55,852 bases of DNA from Caldovatus aquaticus. Lineage in GTDB: Bacteria; Pseudomonadota; Alphaproteobacteria; Acetobacterales; Acetobacteraceae. The notes beneath the pieces are model-generated. The model saw only the letters and a list, made by a program, of their open reading frames with translations, was not told the origin of the DNA and did not search any database. Position numbers and translations under genes: made by a program. The stretch covers positions 1-55,852 of the forward strand of contig NZ_JAHZUY010000016.1 in the NCBI RefSeq assembly GCF_019458025.1, written 5' to 3'. The first letter of the stretch is position 1. Each line of letters starts with the position of its first letter. Below are positions 35,937 through 43,579 of this stretch, one piece after another.

Positions 35937-36419
35937 ATGGGAAGCGAGGGTGACGGCGGCACGGCGCCGCGGCCGGTGACGGTGACGCTGGCGATGGCGC
36001 ACGGTCCGGGCTTTCCCGAGGGCAGTCCGGAGCACCGCTACGAGCTGCGCGTCGTCCTCGACCGCCGCGGCTGCCTCAACGCCGAGGCCTGGTTCGCCGA
36101 TCCGGAGCCCTGGCCGGTGCGCCGCCTCTGGCCGGGGGAGCCGGAGCGGCGCGGCGACGTGCAGTACGACCCCGACTCCGGCTGGTTCCTGCGGCTGTTC
36201 GCCGGCGGGCGGCGCGGCGAGGGCGGCGGCTCCGGCGCCGCCCAGGGGGCGCCGTCCGACGCGCCCGCGCCGACGCAGGAGGCGACCGCGGCGGATCTCT
36301 CCGACGCGCCGGTCCAGCACATGTTCCACTCGCCGGGCCCGCTGCGGCCCGGCGAATACGTCTCGATCACCGAGCCCGACGGGCGCGAATACAGCTACCG
36401 GATCGTCGCCGTGGGCTGA
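35937..36419 (+). CDS. Hypothetical two-part protein downstream of kup
   Basis: A 160-residue soluble protein that I do not recognise. It has two conserved-looking halves joined by an Ala/Gly/Pro-rich linker (about residues 90-122). The first contains VTVTLAMAHGPGFPEG, YELRVVLDRRGCLNAEAWFADPE and DVQYDPDSGWFLRLF; the second FHSPGPLRPGEYVSITEPDGREYSYRIVAVG. Both look beta-rich. Rare non-biased residues (W, F, H, Y) suggest a genuine protein. It starts 55 bp after kup and converges on hsp20, with a hairpin between. It could be a kup-linked accessory factor, but this rests on position only. Confidence 0.7.
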   Translation: MGSEGDGGTAPRPVTVTLAMAHGPGFPEGSPEHRYELRVVLDRRGCLNAEAWFADPEPWPVRRLWPGEPERRGDVQYDPDSGWFLRLFAGGRRGEGGGSGAAQGAPSDAPAPTQEATAADLSDAPVQHMFHSPGPLRPGEYVSITEPDGREYSYRIVAVG

Positions 36420-36457
36420 GGCGCGCGGGCCCGCTGCGCCCCCGCCTGTTGCCGGGA

Positions 36458-36483
36458 GCCGGCGGGCGCGCCCGCCCGCCGGC
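36458..36483. terminator. Stem-loop between convergent genes
   Basis: A perfect 10-bp inverted repeat, GCCGGCGGGC (36458-36467) and GCCCGCCGGC (36474-36483), six-base loop, between the stops of the hypothetical gene and hsp20. It could serve both strands; no T-tract on either side. Confidence 0.4.
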
Positions 36484-36528
36484 CTCCGTGGACCCGCTCC
36501 CGAAGAGGTTGCGCGGGGCGGCAGCGCC

Positions 36529-37020
36529 TCAGGCCGCCTTGGCCTGCGGCGCCGCCGCCTCCTCGGCCGCCGGCGCGGTGCGGTCATGCCGCGGCGCGGC
36601 GCCGGCCTGGATGGGGATGCGGCGCGGCTTCAGCGCCTCCGGCACGATCCGCTCGAGCTCGATGTGCAGCAGGCCGTTCTCGAGCCGCGCCCCCTTGACG
36701 ACGATGTGGTCGGCGAGGACGAAGCGCCGCTCGAAGGCGCGGCCGGCGATGCCGCGGTGCAGGAAGCGGCGGCCCTCGTCGGACTGCGACGCCTTGCCGG
36801 CGATCGTCAGCGTGTTCTCGCGCGTCGTCACCTCGAGGTCGTCGGGGCCGAAGCCGGCGACCGCCATGGTGAGGACGTAGGTATCCTCGCCGGTTTTCTC
36901 GATGTTGTAGGGCGGGTAGCCGTTCGCCGCCTCCGACCCGCGCGCGAGGTCGAGCTGGCGGAAGAGCCGGTCGAAGCCGATCGCGGTGCGGAGCAGGGGC
37001 GAGAAGTCGAACGCGTTCAC
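36529..37020 (-). CDS. Small heat-shock protein Hsp20 (IbpA type), copy 1
   Basis: An ATP-independent holdase of 163 residues. The alpha-crystallin domain runs from about residue 36 (YPPYNIEKTGEDTYVLTMAVAGFGPDDLEV) to LENGLLHIELERIVPEALKPRRIPI, including the conserved IAGRAFERRFVLADHI segment. The C-terminal tail carries the R-I-P-I form of the IxI anchor and then an Ala-rich end. It starts at GTG 37020 with GGAGGAGG six bases upstream; that site lies within a ROSE-like hairpin. Paralogue of the gene at 52609. Probable RpoH-regulated gene. Confidence 0.93.
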   Translation of the reverse strand: MNAFDFSPLLRTAIGFDRLFRQLDLARGSEAANGYPPYNIEKTGEDTYVLTMAVAGFGPDDLEVTTRENTLTIAGKASQSDEGRRFLHRGIAGRAFERRFVLADHIVVKGARLENGLLHIELERIVPEALKPRRIPIQAGAAPRHDRTAPAAEEAAAPQAKAA

Positions 37021-37026
37021 GGGGAA

Positions 37027-37045
37027 CCTCCTCCGAGAAGCAAGG
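37027..37045 (-). promoter_or_regulatory. ROSE-like RNA thermometer hairpin over the hsp20 ribosome site
   Basis: In the hsp20 leader, CUUGCUUC (37044-37037) can pair with GAGGAGG (37033-37027) across a three-base loop, leaving only the G at 37041 bulged. This reproduces the ROSE hallmark, a UYGCU strand with an extruded G opposite the Shine-Dalgarno sequence, which melts on warming. The leader between the candidate promoter and the start is about 125 bases, similar to known ROSE elements. The fold was made by hand. Confidence 0.55.
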
Positions 37046-37153
37046 TCCGTTGCGGGATGCGTCCCGGCCGGGTGCGGCCCCCGGGGATCCCCATGCGGGC
37101 GACCCGATCCGGTCCGCGCCGGCAGCCCCGATCGGGCACCGCCGACATATCTG

Positions 37154-37185
37154 GAATTGGCCGGCGCCGCCCCCCCTTCAAGGGG
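37154..37185 (-). promoter_or_regulatory. Candidate sigma32 promoter of hsp20 copy 1
   Basis: On the minus strand, CCCCTTGAAG (37185-37176) matches the sigma32 -35 core CTTGAA. CCAATTC (37160-37154) lies 18 bases after CTTG and is a loose match to the alphaproteobacterial RpoH -10. The -35 sits in a palindrome, CCCCTTCAAGGGG (37173-37185). The -10 is the weak part. Confidence 0.4.
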
Positions 37186-37241
37186 ACGGCGTCCGGAACG
37201 GAACGCGGCCGGCAGGGCGCCGGCCGCGGGGGAGCGCGGCG

Positions 37242-37475
37242 TCAGCCCTTCTTGCGCAGGCCGATGCCGGCGAACTTCTTGTTGAACTTGGCGATCTGTC
37301 CGCCGGTGTCGAGCACCACCCGCTGCTGGCCGGTCCAGGCCGGGTGCGAGCTCGGGTCGATGTCCAGCCGCAGCGTGTCGCCCGGCTTGCCGTAACAGGA
37401 CCGCGTCTTGAAGGTCGTGCCGTCGGTCATGACGACGGTGATCTCGTGGTAGTCGGGGTGGGTGTTCGGCTTCAT
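37242..37475 (-). CDS. rpmE: 50S ribosomal protein L31
   Basis: A 77-residue ribosomal protein, standard length. [26 protein letters not shown], the central [18 protein letters not shown] and the end [14 protein letters not shown] are diagnostic. The CxxC zinc pair of zinc-dependent L31 is absent, as in other alphaproteobacteria, so it does not depend on zinc. ATG 37475 is chosen over 37493 because all homologues begin MK near there. Its own promoter is at 37535-37563. Confidence 0.96.
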   Translation of the reverse strand: MKPNTHPDYHEITVVMTDGTTFKTRSCYGKPGDTLRLDIDPSSHPAWTGQQRVVLDTGGQIAKFNKKFAGIGLRKKG

Positions 37476-37534
37476 CGCAGGGCGCTCGCGCAAGGCGGCG
37501 GCCGATGCCGACCGGCCGCCGGGATGGAGCGGGG

Positions 37535-37563
37535 CCTATAGGCGAAAGCGCCGGGCGCGGCAA
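37535..37563 (-). promoter_or_regulatory. Sigma70-type promoter of rpmE
   Basis: On the minus strand, TTGCCG (37563-37558), a 17-base spacer and TATAGG (37540-37535). Predicted start near 37528, about 53 bases before the rpmE ATG. The same TTGCC(A/G)-17-TATA layout occurs at rpoH. Confidence 0.6.
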
Positions 37564-37735
37564 TCCGCCGGACCGGCGGCGCCCGCCGGCCCGCGGGCAC
37601 CCCCGCGAGCGGGCCGGGCGAACGGGAATTTGCGTTGCGGCCGGCCTGGCGGCGGGTGTCCGCTGCGCGGCGCCAGGGACGGACCGGGCCGTTCGCCGGC
37701 TTCCGGCCAGGGCTCAGGACAAGGGAGGCACGACC

Positions 37736-39331
37736 ATGCCGCACCGCGCCGTCGCAGCGCTTCCGGTTGCGCTCGGCCTCGCCTTCGCCGCGCCCCAGGC
37801 CGCGGGCCAGCAGGCGCAGCACGGCCACGCCCCGCCCAGCGTTCTCGGCACGGTGGCGTTCCCAGTGGCCTGCGACGCCGCCGCGCAGGCCGCCTTCAAC
37901 CGCGGCATGACCTTCCAGCACTCCTTCTGGTACCAGGCCGCCGCCGAGGCCTTCCGCGAGGCGCGCCAGGCCGACCCCGGCTGCACCATGACCCACTGGG
38001 GCGAGGCGCTGAGCCTGCTCACCAATCCCTACAGCCCGCCCACCCCGGCCAACCTGCGCCGGGGCCGCGCGCTGCTCGAGGAGGCGAAGCGGCTGGGCGC
38101 GCGCAACGAGCGCGAGGCGGGCTACATCGAGGCGCTGTCCCTCGTCTTCGCCGGCGACGACCTCGCGCAGCACCGCGCGCGGCTGGGCGCCTACCGCGAC
38201 GCCATGGCGCGCCTGCACCAGCGCTTCCCCGACGATTCCGAGGCGGCGATCCAGTACGCGCTGGTGCTGGGCGTCGCCGCCTCGCCGGCCGACAAGACCT
38301 ACGCGGACCAGCTGCGCGGGGCGGAGATCCTGGAGCGCGAATGGCAGCGCCAGCCCGACCATCCGGGCATCGTCCACTACCTGATCCACCTCTACGACTA
38401 CCCCTCGCTGGCCGGGCGTGGCACCCGCGCCGCCGAGCGCTACGCCGCGCTGGCCGCGGACGCGCCGCACGCGCTGCACATGCCCTCGCACATCTTCACC
38501 CGCGTCGGGCGCTGGGAGGACTCCATCGCGACCAACCGCCGCGCGGCCGAGCGGGCGGTCGCGGCGAACGACACGGAACAGGAGTTCCACGCCCACGACT
38601 ACCTGGTCTATGCCTACCTCCAGACCGGGCAGGACCAGGCGGCGCGGCGCGCGATCGACGGCGTCGGCCGGACCGGCGCGGAGCGACGCCAGGCGCATGC
38701 CTTCGCCGCCGCGGCGATGCCCGCGCGCTACGCGCTGGAGCGCGGCGCCTGGGCCGAGGCGGCGGCGCTGACGCCGCAGCGGACCGACTACCCCTTCGCC
38801 GACGCGCTGACCCACTTCGCCCGTGCGATCGGCTTCGCGCGCGCGGGCCGGCCGCAGGAGGCGGCCGCCGACACCGAGGCGCTGGGCCGCATCGCCGCCG
38901 GGCTGCGCGGGCGCGACGCCTACTGGGCGGAGCAGGTGGAGATCCAGCGCCAGGCGGCCGAGGGCTGGGTGGCCTTCGCCTCGGGCCGGCGCGAGGACGG
39001 CCTCGCCACGCTGCGCGAGGCGGCCGAGCGCGAGGGGCGCACCGAGAAGCACGTGGTCACGCCCGGTCCGCTTGCCCCGGCGCGCGAGCTCTACGCCGAG
39101 GCGCTGCTCGAGGCGGGCCGGCCCGCGGAGGCGCAGCGCGAGTTCGAGGCGGTGCAGCGGACCGAGCCCCGGCGCTTCCGCGCCGTCCATGGCGCGGCCC
39201 GCGCCGCCGAGCTTGCGGGCGACCGGGAGGCGGCGCGCCGCGGCTACGAACAGGTGCTGGCGATCGCGGCGCGCGCCGACACGCAGCGGCCGGAGCTGGC
39301 CGCGGCGCGGGCGTATCTGGGCCGGAACTGA
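37736..39331 (+). CDS. Exported tetratricopeptide-repeat protein
   Basis: A 531-residue protein with a signal peptide (residues 1-24, ending PQAAGQQ) and a superhelix of TPR-like pairs throughout: AAFNRGMTFQHSFWYQAAAEAFREARQADPGC, TMTHWGEALSLLTNPY, and near the C terminus LYAEALLEAGRPAEAQREFEAVQRTEP. It probably scaffolds protein contacts in the periplasm; the partner is unknown. The HIFTRVGRWEDSIATNRRA segment is characteristic of a widespread uncharacterised TPR family. It is preceded by 260 bp of mostly GC-rich sequence that holds the rpmE promoter on the other strand. Confidence 0.88.
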   Translation: MPHRAVAALPVALGLAFAAPQAAGQQAQHGHAPPSVLGTVAFPVACDAAAQAAFNRGMTFQHSFWYQAAAEAFREARQADPGCTMTHWGEALSLLTNPYSPPTPANLRRGRALLEEAKRLGARNEREAGYIEALSLVFAGDDLAQHRARLGAYRDAMARLHQRFPDDSEAAIQYALVLGVAASPADKTYADQLRGAEILEREWQRQPDHPGIVHYLIHLYDYPSLAGRGTRAAERYAALAADAPHALHMPSHIFTRVGRWEDSIATNRRAAERAVAANDTEQEFHAHDYLVYAYLQTGQDQAARRAIDGVGRTGAERRQAHAFAAAAMPARYALERGAWAEAAALTPQRTDYPFADALTHFARAIGFARAGRPQEAAADTEALGRIAAGLRGRDAYWAEQVEIQRQAAEGWVAFASGRREDGLATLREAAEREGRTEKHVVTPGPLAPARELYAEALLEAGRPAEAQREFEAVQRTEPRRFRAVHGAARAAELAGDREAARRGYEQVLAIAARADTQRPELAAARAYLGRN

Positions 39332-39364
39332 AGGCGGTCCGTCCGGGACGTCGGCCGCGGCGGA

Positions 39365-39438
39365 CGCCCTGGCGGGCGCGCGGCGCTGGCGGGACGCCGG
39401 TTAATCCAATTAACCGAGCGTCGCCCTGGCGGGCGCGC
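39365..39438. repeat. AT-rich palindrome between two 17-bp direct repeats
   Basis: A perfect 19-bp palindrome, CGGTTAATCCAATTAACCG (39398-39416; 8-bp arms, CCA centre), stands in a background of about 75-80% GC. It is flanked by two identical 17-bp copies of CGCCCTGGCGGGCGCGC (39365-39381, 39422-39438); a partial third copy, CGCTGGCGGGACGC, lies between. The genes on each side converge, so an ordinary promoter operator is not expected. Confidence 0.8.
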
Positions 39439-39566
39439 AGGGGCCAACGCCTTCCGGCGCGTTGCGAGCGCGGTACCGCGGATCGCGGGGAGGGGGAACA
39501 GGGGTGCGGCCTTCCAGGCCCGGCATTCCCCGCGCGCGCCGTGCGCGCCGGCCGCCCGCGGAGGCG

Positions 39567-40073
39567 TCAGGGCTCGCCGAGCGTGCGCCGCGCCAGCGCC
39601 AGCGCCGCGTCCACCGTCGCCGCGCGCACCGCGGCGCGGTCGCCGGGGAAGAGGTGCCGCTCCACCGGCGCCGGGCCGCCGCCGCGCCGCGCCACGCCGA
39701 CGAACACCAGCCCGACCGGCTTGCCCGGCGTCGCCCCGCCCGGGCCGGCGATGCCGGTGCAGCTCAGCGCGAGGTCGGCGCCGGTCTCGCGCAGGGCGCC
39801 CTCGGCCATGGCACGCGCCACCTCCTCGCTCACCGCGCCGGCGCGGCGCAGCATCTCCTCCGGCACGCCGACCATGCGCGTTTTCATCGCGTTCGAGTAG
39901 GCGACGAAGCCGCCCACCACCACGGCGGAGCTGCCCGCGATCGCGGTCAGCGCCGCGGCGATCAGTCCGCCGGTGCAGCTCTCGGCGGTGGCGAGGGTGA
40001 GGCCGCGCGCCGCCATCGCCGCGAGCAGCGCGCGGGCCTCGTCGAGTGTCGTCGCGGGAAGCAGCAGCGCCAT
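39567..40073 (-). CDS. CinA C-terminal domain protein (NMN amidohydrolase, PncC-like)
   Basis: A 168-residue protein made of the CinA C-terminal domain only, which in PncC deamidates nicotinamide mononucleotide to nicotinate mononucleotide in NAD recycling. The motifs LTLATAESCTGGLIAAALT, VVVGGFVAYSNAMKTRMVGV, GALRETGADLALSCTGIAGPGG and GKPVGLVFVGVA are intact. The N-terminal COG1058 domain of full CinA is missing, as is normal for alphaproteobacteria. Its ATG overlaps the pgpA stop by one base (TGATG). Last gene of slt-hydrolase-pgpA-cinA. Confidence 0.92.
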   Translation of the reverse strand: MALLLPATTLDEARALLAAMAARGLTLATAESCTGGLIAAALTAIAGSSAVVVGGFVAYSNAMKTRMVGVPEEMLRRAGAVSEEVARAMAEGALRETGADLALSCTGIAGPGGATPGKPVGLVFVGVARRGGGPAPVERHLFPGDRAAVRAATVDAALALARRTLGEP

Positions 40074-40564
40074 CAGTTCAGCACCCCCGGCCAGTAGCGG
40101 TGGAACAGCATCAGCCCCGCCGCGGCGAGCGCGCCGGCGACGAGGTCGTCGAGCATCACGCCGAGCGCCCCGCCCAGGCGGTCGGCCCACCCCACCGGCC
40201 CCGGCTTGAGGATGTCGAGGGCGCGGAACAGGGCGAAGGCCATGACCAGGCCGGCGGCGCCGGCATCGAGCGGCAGGCCGGCGAGGGCGAGGAGCTGGCC
40301 CGCCCCCTCGTCCACCACGATCCAGCTCGGATCGGCGTCTCCCGGCCGCTCGCGCAGCGCCTGGCGCGCGGCCCACCAGCCGACCGCCGTCACGACGAGG
40401 GCGAGCAGGAGGCAGGGCAGCGGCCCGAGCAGCACCGCCGGCAGCACGAGCATCGCGCCCCAGGTCCCGGGGAAGACGCGGACCAGGCCGAGGCCGCCGA
40501 GGCTCGCGACGACGAAGGCCGGCGTGACCCCGGGGCGGGCGGGAGGGACGGCCTCGACGCTCAT
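40073..40564 (-). CDS. pgpA: Phosphatidylglycerophosphatase A
   Basis: A 163-residue membrane enzyme that dephosphorylates phosphatidylglycerophosphate to phosphatidylglycerol. Diagnostic segments are GLVRVFPGTWGAM near the N terminus, SWIVVDEGAGQLLAL (catalytic-type Asp/Glu), LFRALDILKPGPVGWADRL and GALGVMLDDLVAGALAA. Four membrane helices are likely. ATG 40564 gives the usual length. It lies 37 bp after the hydrolase gene and overlaps cinA; the pgpA-cinA pair is common in alphaproteobacteria. Confidence 0.94.
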   Translation of the reverse strand: MSVEAVPPARPGVTPAFVVASLGGLGLVRVFPGTWGAMLVLPAVLLGPLPCLLLALVVTAVGWWAARQALRERPGDADPSWIVVDEGAGQLLALAGLPLDAGAAGLVMAFALFRALDILKPGPVGWADRLGGALGVMLDDLVAGALAAAGLMLFHRYWPGVLN

Positions 40565-40601
40565 GGCGGCGCGCGGCGGCGCGGCGCCGGAGGCGGCGGC
40601 G

Positions 40602-41471
40602 TCACGGGACCCCCCGCAGGAAGGCGTCGAGCGGCGCGGCGGCCTCCGGATCGGCCAGGACCGGCGCATGGCCGACGCCGGGCAGCGAGACCAGCGCCAT
40701 GTCCGGGCGCATCCGCCGCATCCGCTCGACCGTGCCCGCCGAGAGGATCCGGCTCGCCTGGCCCCAGACCAGCAGCACCGGCACATGGGCGAGCGCGCCG
40801 AAATAGGGCCAGAGCTCGGGCAGGGCGTCGTCGCCGAGCACCACCTCGGCGATCCGCGTGTCCCAGCGCGGGTGCCAGCGCCGGTCCTCGCCCCGGGCGT
40901 AGGTGAGCTCGGCCAGGCGCCGCCAGCCGGCGGCGTCGGCGATGCCGAGCGGCGGCAGCGTCCGTCGCAGGTGGTCGGCGGCATCCTCGAGGGTGAGGAA
41001 GGCGGGGTCGCGGGAGACGAAGTCGCGGATGAAGCCGATCCCCTCCGGCTCGATCCGCGGGCCGATGTCGTTCAGCGCGACCGCGGCGAGCGCCGCCGGA
41101 CGGGCCACCGCGATCCCCATCGCCATCAGGCCGCCGAAGCTGGTGCCGACCACCACGGCGCGGTGCAGGTGGAGCGCGGCCATCGCGTCCAGCACGTCGC
41201 GCAGCACGGCCTCGGGGCGGTAGCGCGCGGCGTCCTCGGCGCGCGCGCTCTCGCCGTGGCCCGGGTAGTCGAGCGCGACGACGCGCCGCTCGCCCATGTG
41301 GCGCGCGGCGAGCGCCTGGTAGTCCAGCGCGGTGCGGCAGATCCCGGGCAGGCCGAGGAGCGGGGTGCGGGCGGAGGCGGGCTCGCCCCACTCGGCGGCG
41401 GACAGCGGCAGGCCGTCGCGCGCGGAGAAGCGGATGCGGCGCGGCCGCGGCAGCAGGGGCGCCGCGGTCAC
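40602..41471 (-). CDS. Alpha/beta-fold hydrolase
   Basis: A 289-residue hydrolase with the serine in VVVGTSFGGLMAMG, the oxyanion region PLLGLPGICRTALDYQALA, and a catalytic histidine in PGVGHAPVLADPEA; the acid is probably the Asp/Glu after the LVWGQASRILSAGTVE strand, though that position reads Ser-Arg, so the acid may be shifted. The substrate is unknown. It starts at GTG 41471, overlapping the slt stop as GTGA, and so is translationally coupled to slt. No signal peptide is present. Confidence 0.88.
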   Translation of the reverse strand: MTAAPLLPRPRRIRFSARDGLPLSAAEWGEPASARTPLLGLPGICRTALDYQALAARHMGERRVVALDYPGHGESARAEDAARYRPEAVLRDVLDAMAALHLHRAVVVGTSFGGLMAMGIAVARPAALAAVALNDIGPRIEPEGIGFIRDFVSRDPAFLTLEDAADHLRRTLPPLGIADAAGWRRLAELTYARGEDRRWHPRWDTRIAEVVLGDDALPELWPYFGALAHVPVLLVWGQASRILSAGTVERMRRMRPDMALVSLPGVGHAPVLADPEAAAPLDAFLRGVP

Positions 41472-43489
41472 GGCCCGTTCCCCAGCCAGCGCGCGAGCGG
41501 ATGCTCGAGCGCCGCCGTCGCCGGGTCGCGGGCGCGGTACACGACGACGTTCTCGATCACCCGCTGGACGTAGTTGCGCGTCTCGGAGAAGGGGATCAGC
41601 TCGATCCAGTCGAGCATGTTCACCGCGCCGGCGCGCGGGTCGCCGAAGGCGGCGAGCCACTCCTCCACGCGCCGCGGGCCGGCGTTGTAGGCGGCGGCGG
41701 CGAGGGGCAGGGCGCCGTCGAAGCGCGCCAGCATCTCGTCGAGGTAGGCGGCGCCGAGGCGCATGTTGTGCAGAGGGTCCGCGGTGAGCATCGGCAGCGC
41801 GTGCGCGACGCCGAGCCGGCGCGCGACCTGCGCCGCGGTGCCCGGCAGGAGCTGCATCAGGCCGCGCGCGTTGGAAGAGGAGACCGCCTCGGGATCGAAA
41901 TTGCTCTCCTGGCGCGCGATCGCGTGGATCACCGCGGGCTCCGGCGAGGCGACGGGCGGCGCGTAGGGCGTCGGCCAGCCCTCGGGCAGGAGGACGACGC
42001 CGTCCGCCCCGGCGCGCCGCGCCACCCAGACGGCGTGGTCCGGCCGGCCGAGGGCGAGGGCGAGACGCGCCGCGAGCGCCTGCTCGGCCGGGTCCGCCGC
42101 CGTCTCGCGCAGCCGCAGCAGGAAGGGGAGGGCGCGGCGCGCCTCGCCGAGATCGGCGAGCGTCGCCGCCGCCCGCGCCAGCTCCTTGGCGGCGAAGGCG
42201 TGCGCCCGCTCGGCGCCGACCGCCGGCACCGGCAGCGCGGCGAGACGGGCGGCGATCCGCGCCGTGTCCTCGCCCAGCGCGAGCGCGGCGAGCTGGCCGT
42301 AGTAGGCGGTGGGGAAGGCGGCGGCGGCGGCGTAGCGCGCGCGCGCAAGGGTCTCGTCGCCGCGCGCGGCATGGGCGCGGCCCTCCCAGTAGGCGCTGCG
42401 GGCGCGGGTGATGGCGGAGCGGCTGTCGTCGTCCACCGCGGCGAAGTGGCGCGCGGCGAGGCCGGCGTCGCCGAGGCGGCGCAGGGCGATGAAGCCGGCG
42501 AGGAACTCGGCCTCCTGGCGCGGCTCGCCCGGCGCGGTCTGGCCGTGGCCGGCGGCGACCTCGTAGGCGGCGCGCGACTCGCCGAGCCGCAGCAGCTTGC
42601 GGGCGAGGACCTGGCGCTCGATCCAGACGGCGCGGGCGGTGGCGCCCTCCATGCCGCGCTGCGCGGCCTCCCCCGCCGAACGCCAGAGGGCGGCGGCCTC
42701 GAGGTCGCGGTCGCGCCGGCGCAGCCAGCGGGCGCGGGCGTAGAGCAGCCCGAGATCGCCCTCCGCGCCTGCCGGCGCGCGGGCCTCGGCGTCGGACCGG
42801 TCGGACAGGAAGGCGAGGGCCGCCTCGGCGGCGGCGCGGCGCGCGCCCTCGAGCCGGCCGGCCTGGCGGGCGGCGGCGGCGAGGTTGCGGCCGACCAGCA
42901 GCCGCTCGAAGCGCCGCGCGTGGTCGGCGGCGGAGAGCAGCGGGGCGTTGCGGGCGAGGAAGGCGTCCTCCGCGCCGCCGCCGTCCAGCGCCGCCTCGGC
43001 CCAGGCGGCCCGCAGCAGCCGGGCGGCCGCCTCGGCGCGGCCGGCGCGGGCCAGGGCGTCGGCGAGCCGCTGGGCGCCGTCGAGCGTGCGGACGGTGGCG
43101 GCCGCGGGAAGCGCCAGCCAGCGCAGGGCGAGCGCATCGTCCGGCTCGCCCGCGAGCGCCTCCTCCGCGCGGCGGGCGAGGGCCTCCTGGAAGGGCCAGT
43201 CGGGGTTCTCCTCGACGAAGCGGACCAGCTCGGCCGCGGTCGCCGGGGCGTTGCGGGCGGCGAGCCGCATCCAGGTGACGATCTTGCGCGCCAGCGGATC
43301 GGCGGCGAGGGCGAGGCTGTCCGCCTCGAGCCAGCGCTGCGCGGCGGCGGCGGCGAGCGCCTGGCGGCCGGCGAGGCGCTGCGCCTCCGTCGCCCAGGGC
43401 TGGGCGCACGGGGCGGCGGCGGGGGTGGCGAGGAGGAGACCGGCGGCGAAGGCGAGGAGGGCGGAACGGAGTCGGCGGCGTCGCGGCAT
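41468..43489 (-). CDS. Soluble lytic murein transglycosylase (Slt70-like)
   Basis: A periplasmic muramidase of 673 residues. A signal peptide covers about residues 1-26. A long alpha-helical superhelix occupies residues 30-500, and the C-terminal SLT domain carries catalytic E528 in IARQESNFDPEAVS, then NARGLMQLLPGTA and AAAYNAGPRRVEEWL. It cleaves the glycan between MurNAc and GlcNAc, forming anhydro-MurNAc. ATG 43489 is the only start giving a signal peptide. It is first in the operon and divergent from dapA. Confidence 0.95.
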   Translation of the reverse strand: MPRRRRLRSALLAFAAGLLLATPAAAPCAQPWATEAQRLAGRQALAAAAAQRWLEADSLALAADPLARKIVTWMRLAARNAPATAAELVRFVEENPDWPFQEALARRAEEALAGEPDDALALRWLALPAAATVRTLDGAQRLADALARAGRAEAAARLLRAAWAEAALDGGGAEDAFLARNAPLLSAADHARRFERLLVGRNLAAAARQAGRLEGARRAAAEAALAFLSDRSDAEARAPAGAEGDLGLLYARARWLRRRDRDLEAAALWRSAGEAAQRGMEGATARAVWIERQVLARKLLRLGESRAAYEVAAGHGQTAPGEPRQEAEFLAGFIALRRLGDAGLAARHFAAVDDDSRSAITRARSAYWEGRAHAARGDETLARARYAAAAAFPTAYYGQLAALALGEDTARIAARLAALPVPAVGAERAHAFAAKELARAAATLADLGEARRALPFLLRLRETAADPAEQALAARLALALGRPDHAVWVARRAGADGVVLLPEGWPTPYAPPVASPEPAVIHAIARQESNFDPEAVSSSNARGLMQLLPGTAAQVARRLGVAHALPMLTADPLHNMRLGAAYLDEMLARFDGALPLAAAAYNAGPRRVEEWLAAFGDPRAGAVNMLDWIELIPFSETRNYVQRVIENVVVYRARDPATAALEHPLARWLGNGP

Positions 43490-43579
43490 GGGGGGACTGT
43501 ATGCCAGATGCCGCGCCCTTGTCCCCCGCCCGTCCGGTGACTAGCTTGCCCCCCACGCCGGACCGGAGGAACGCCGACC

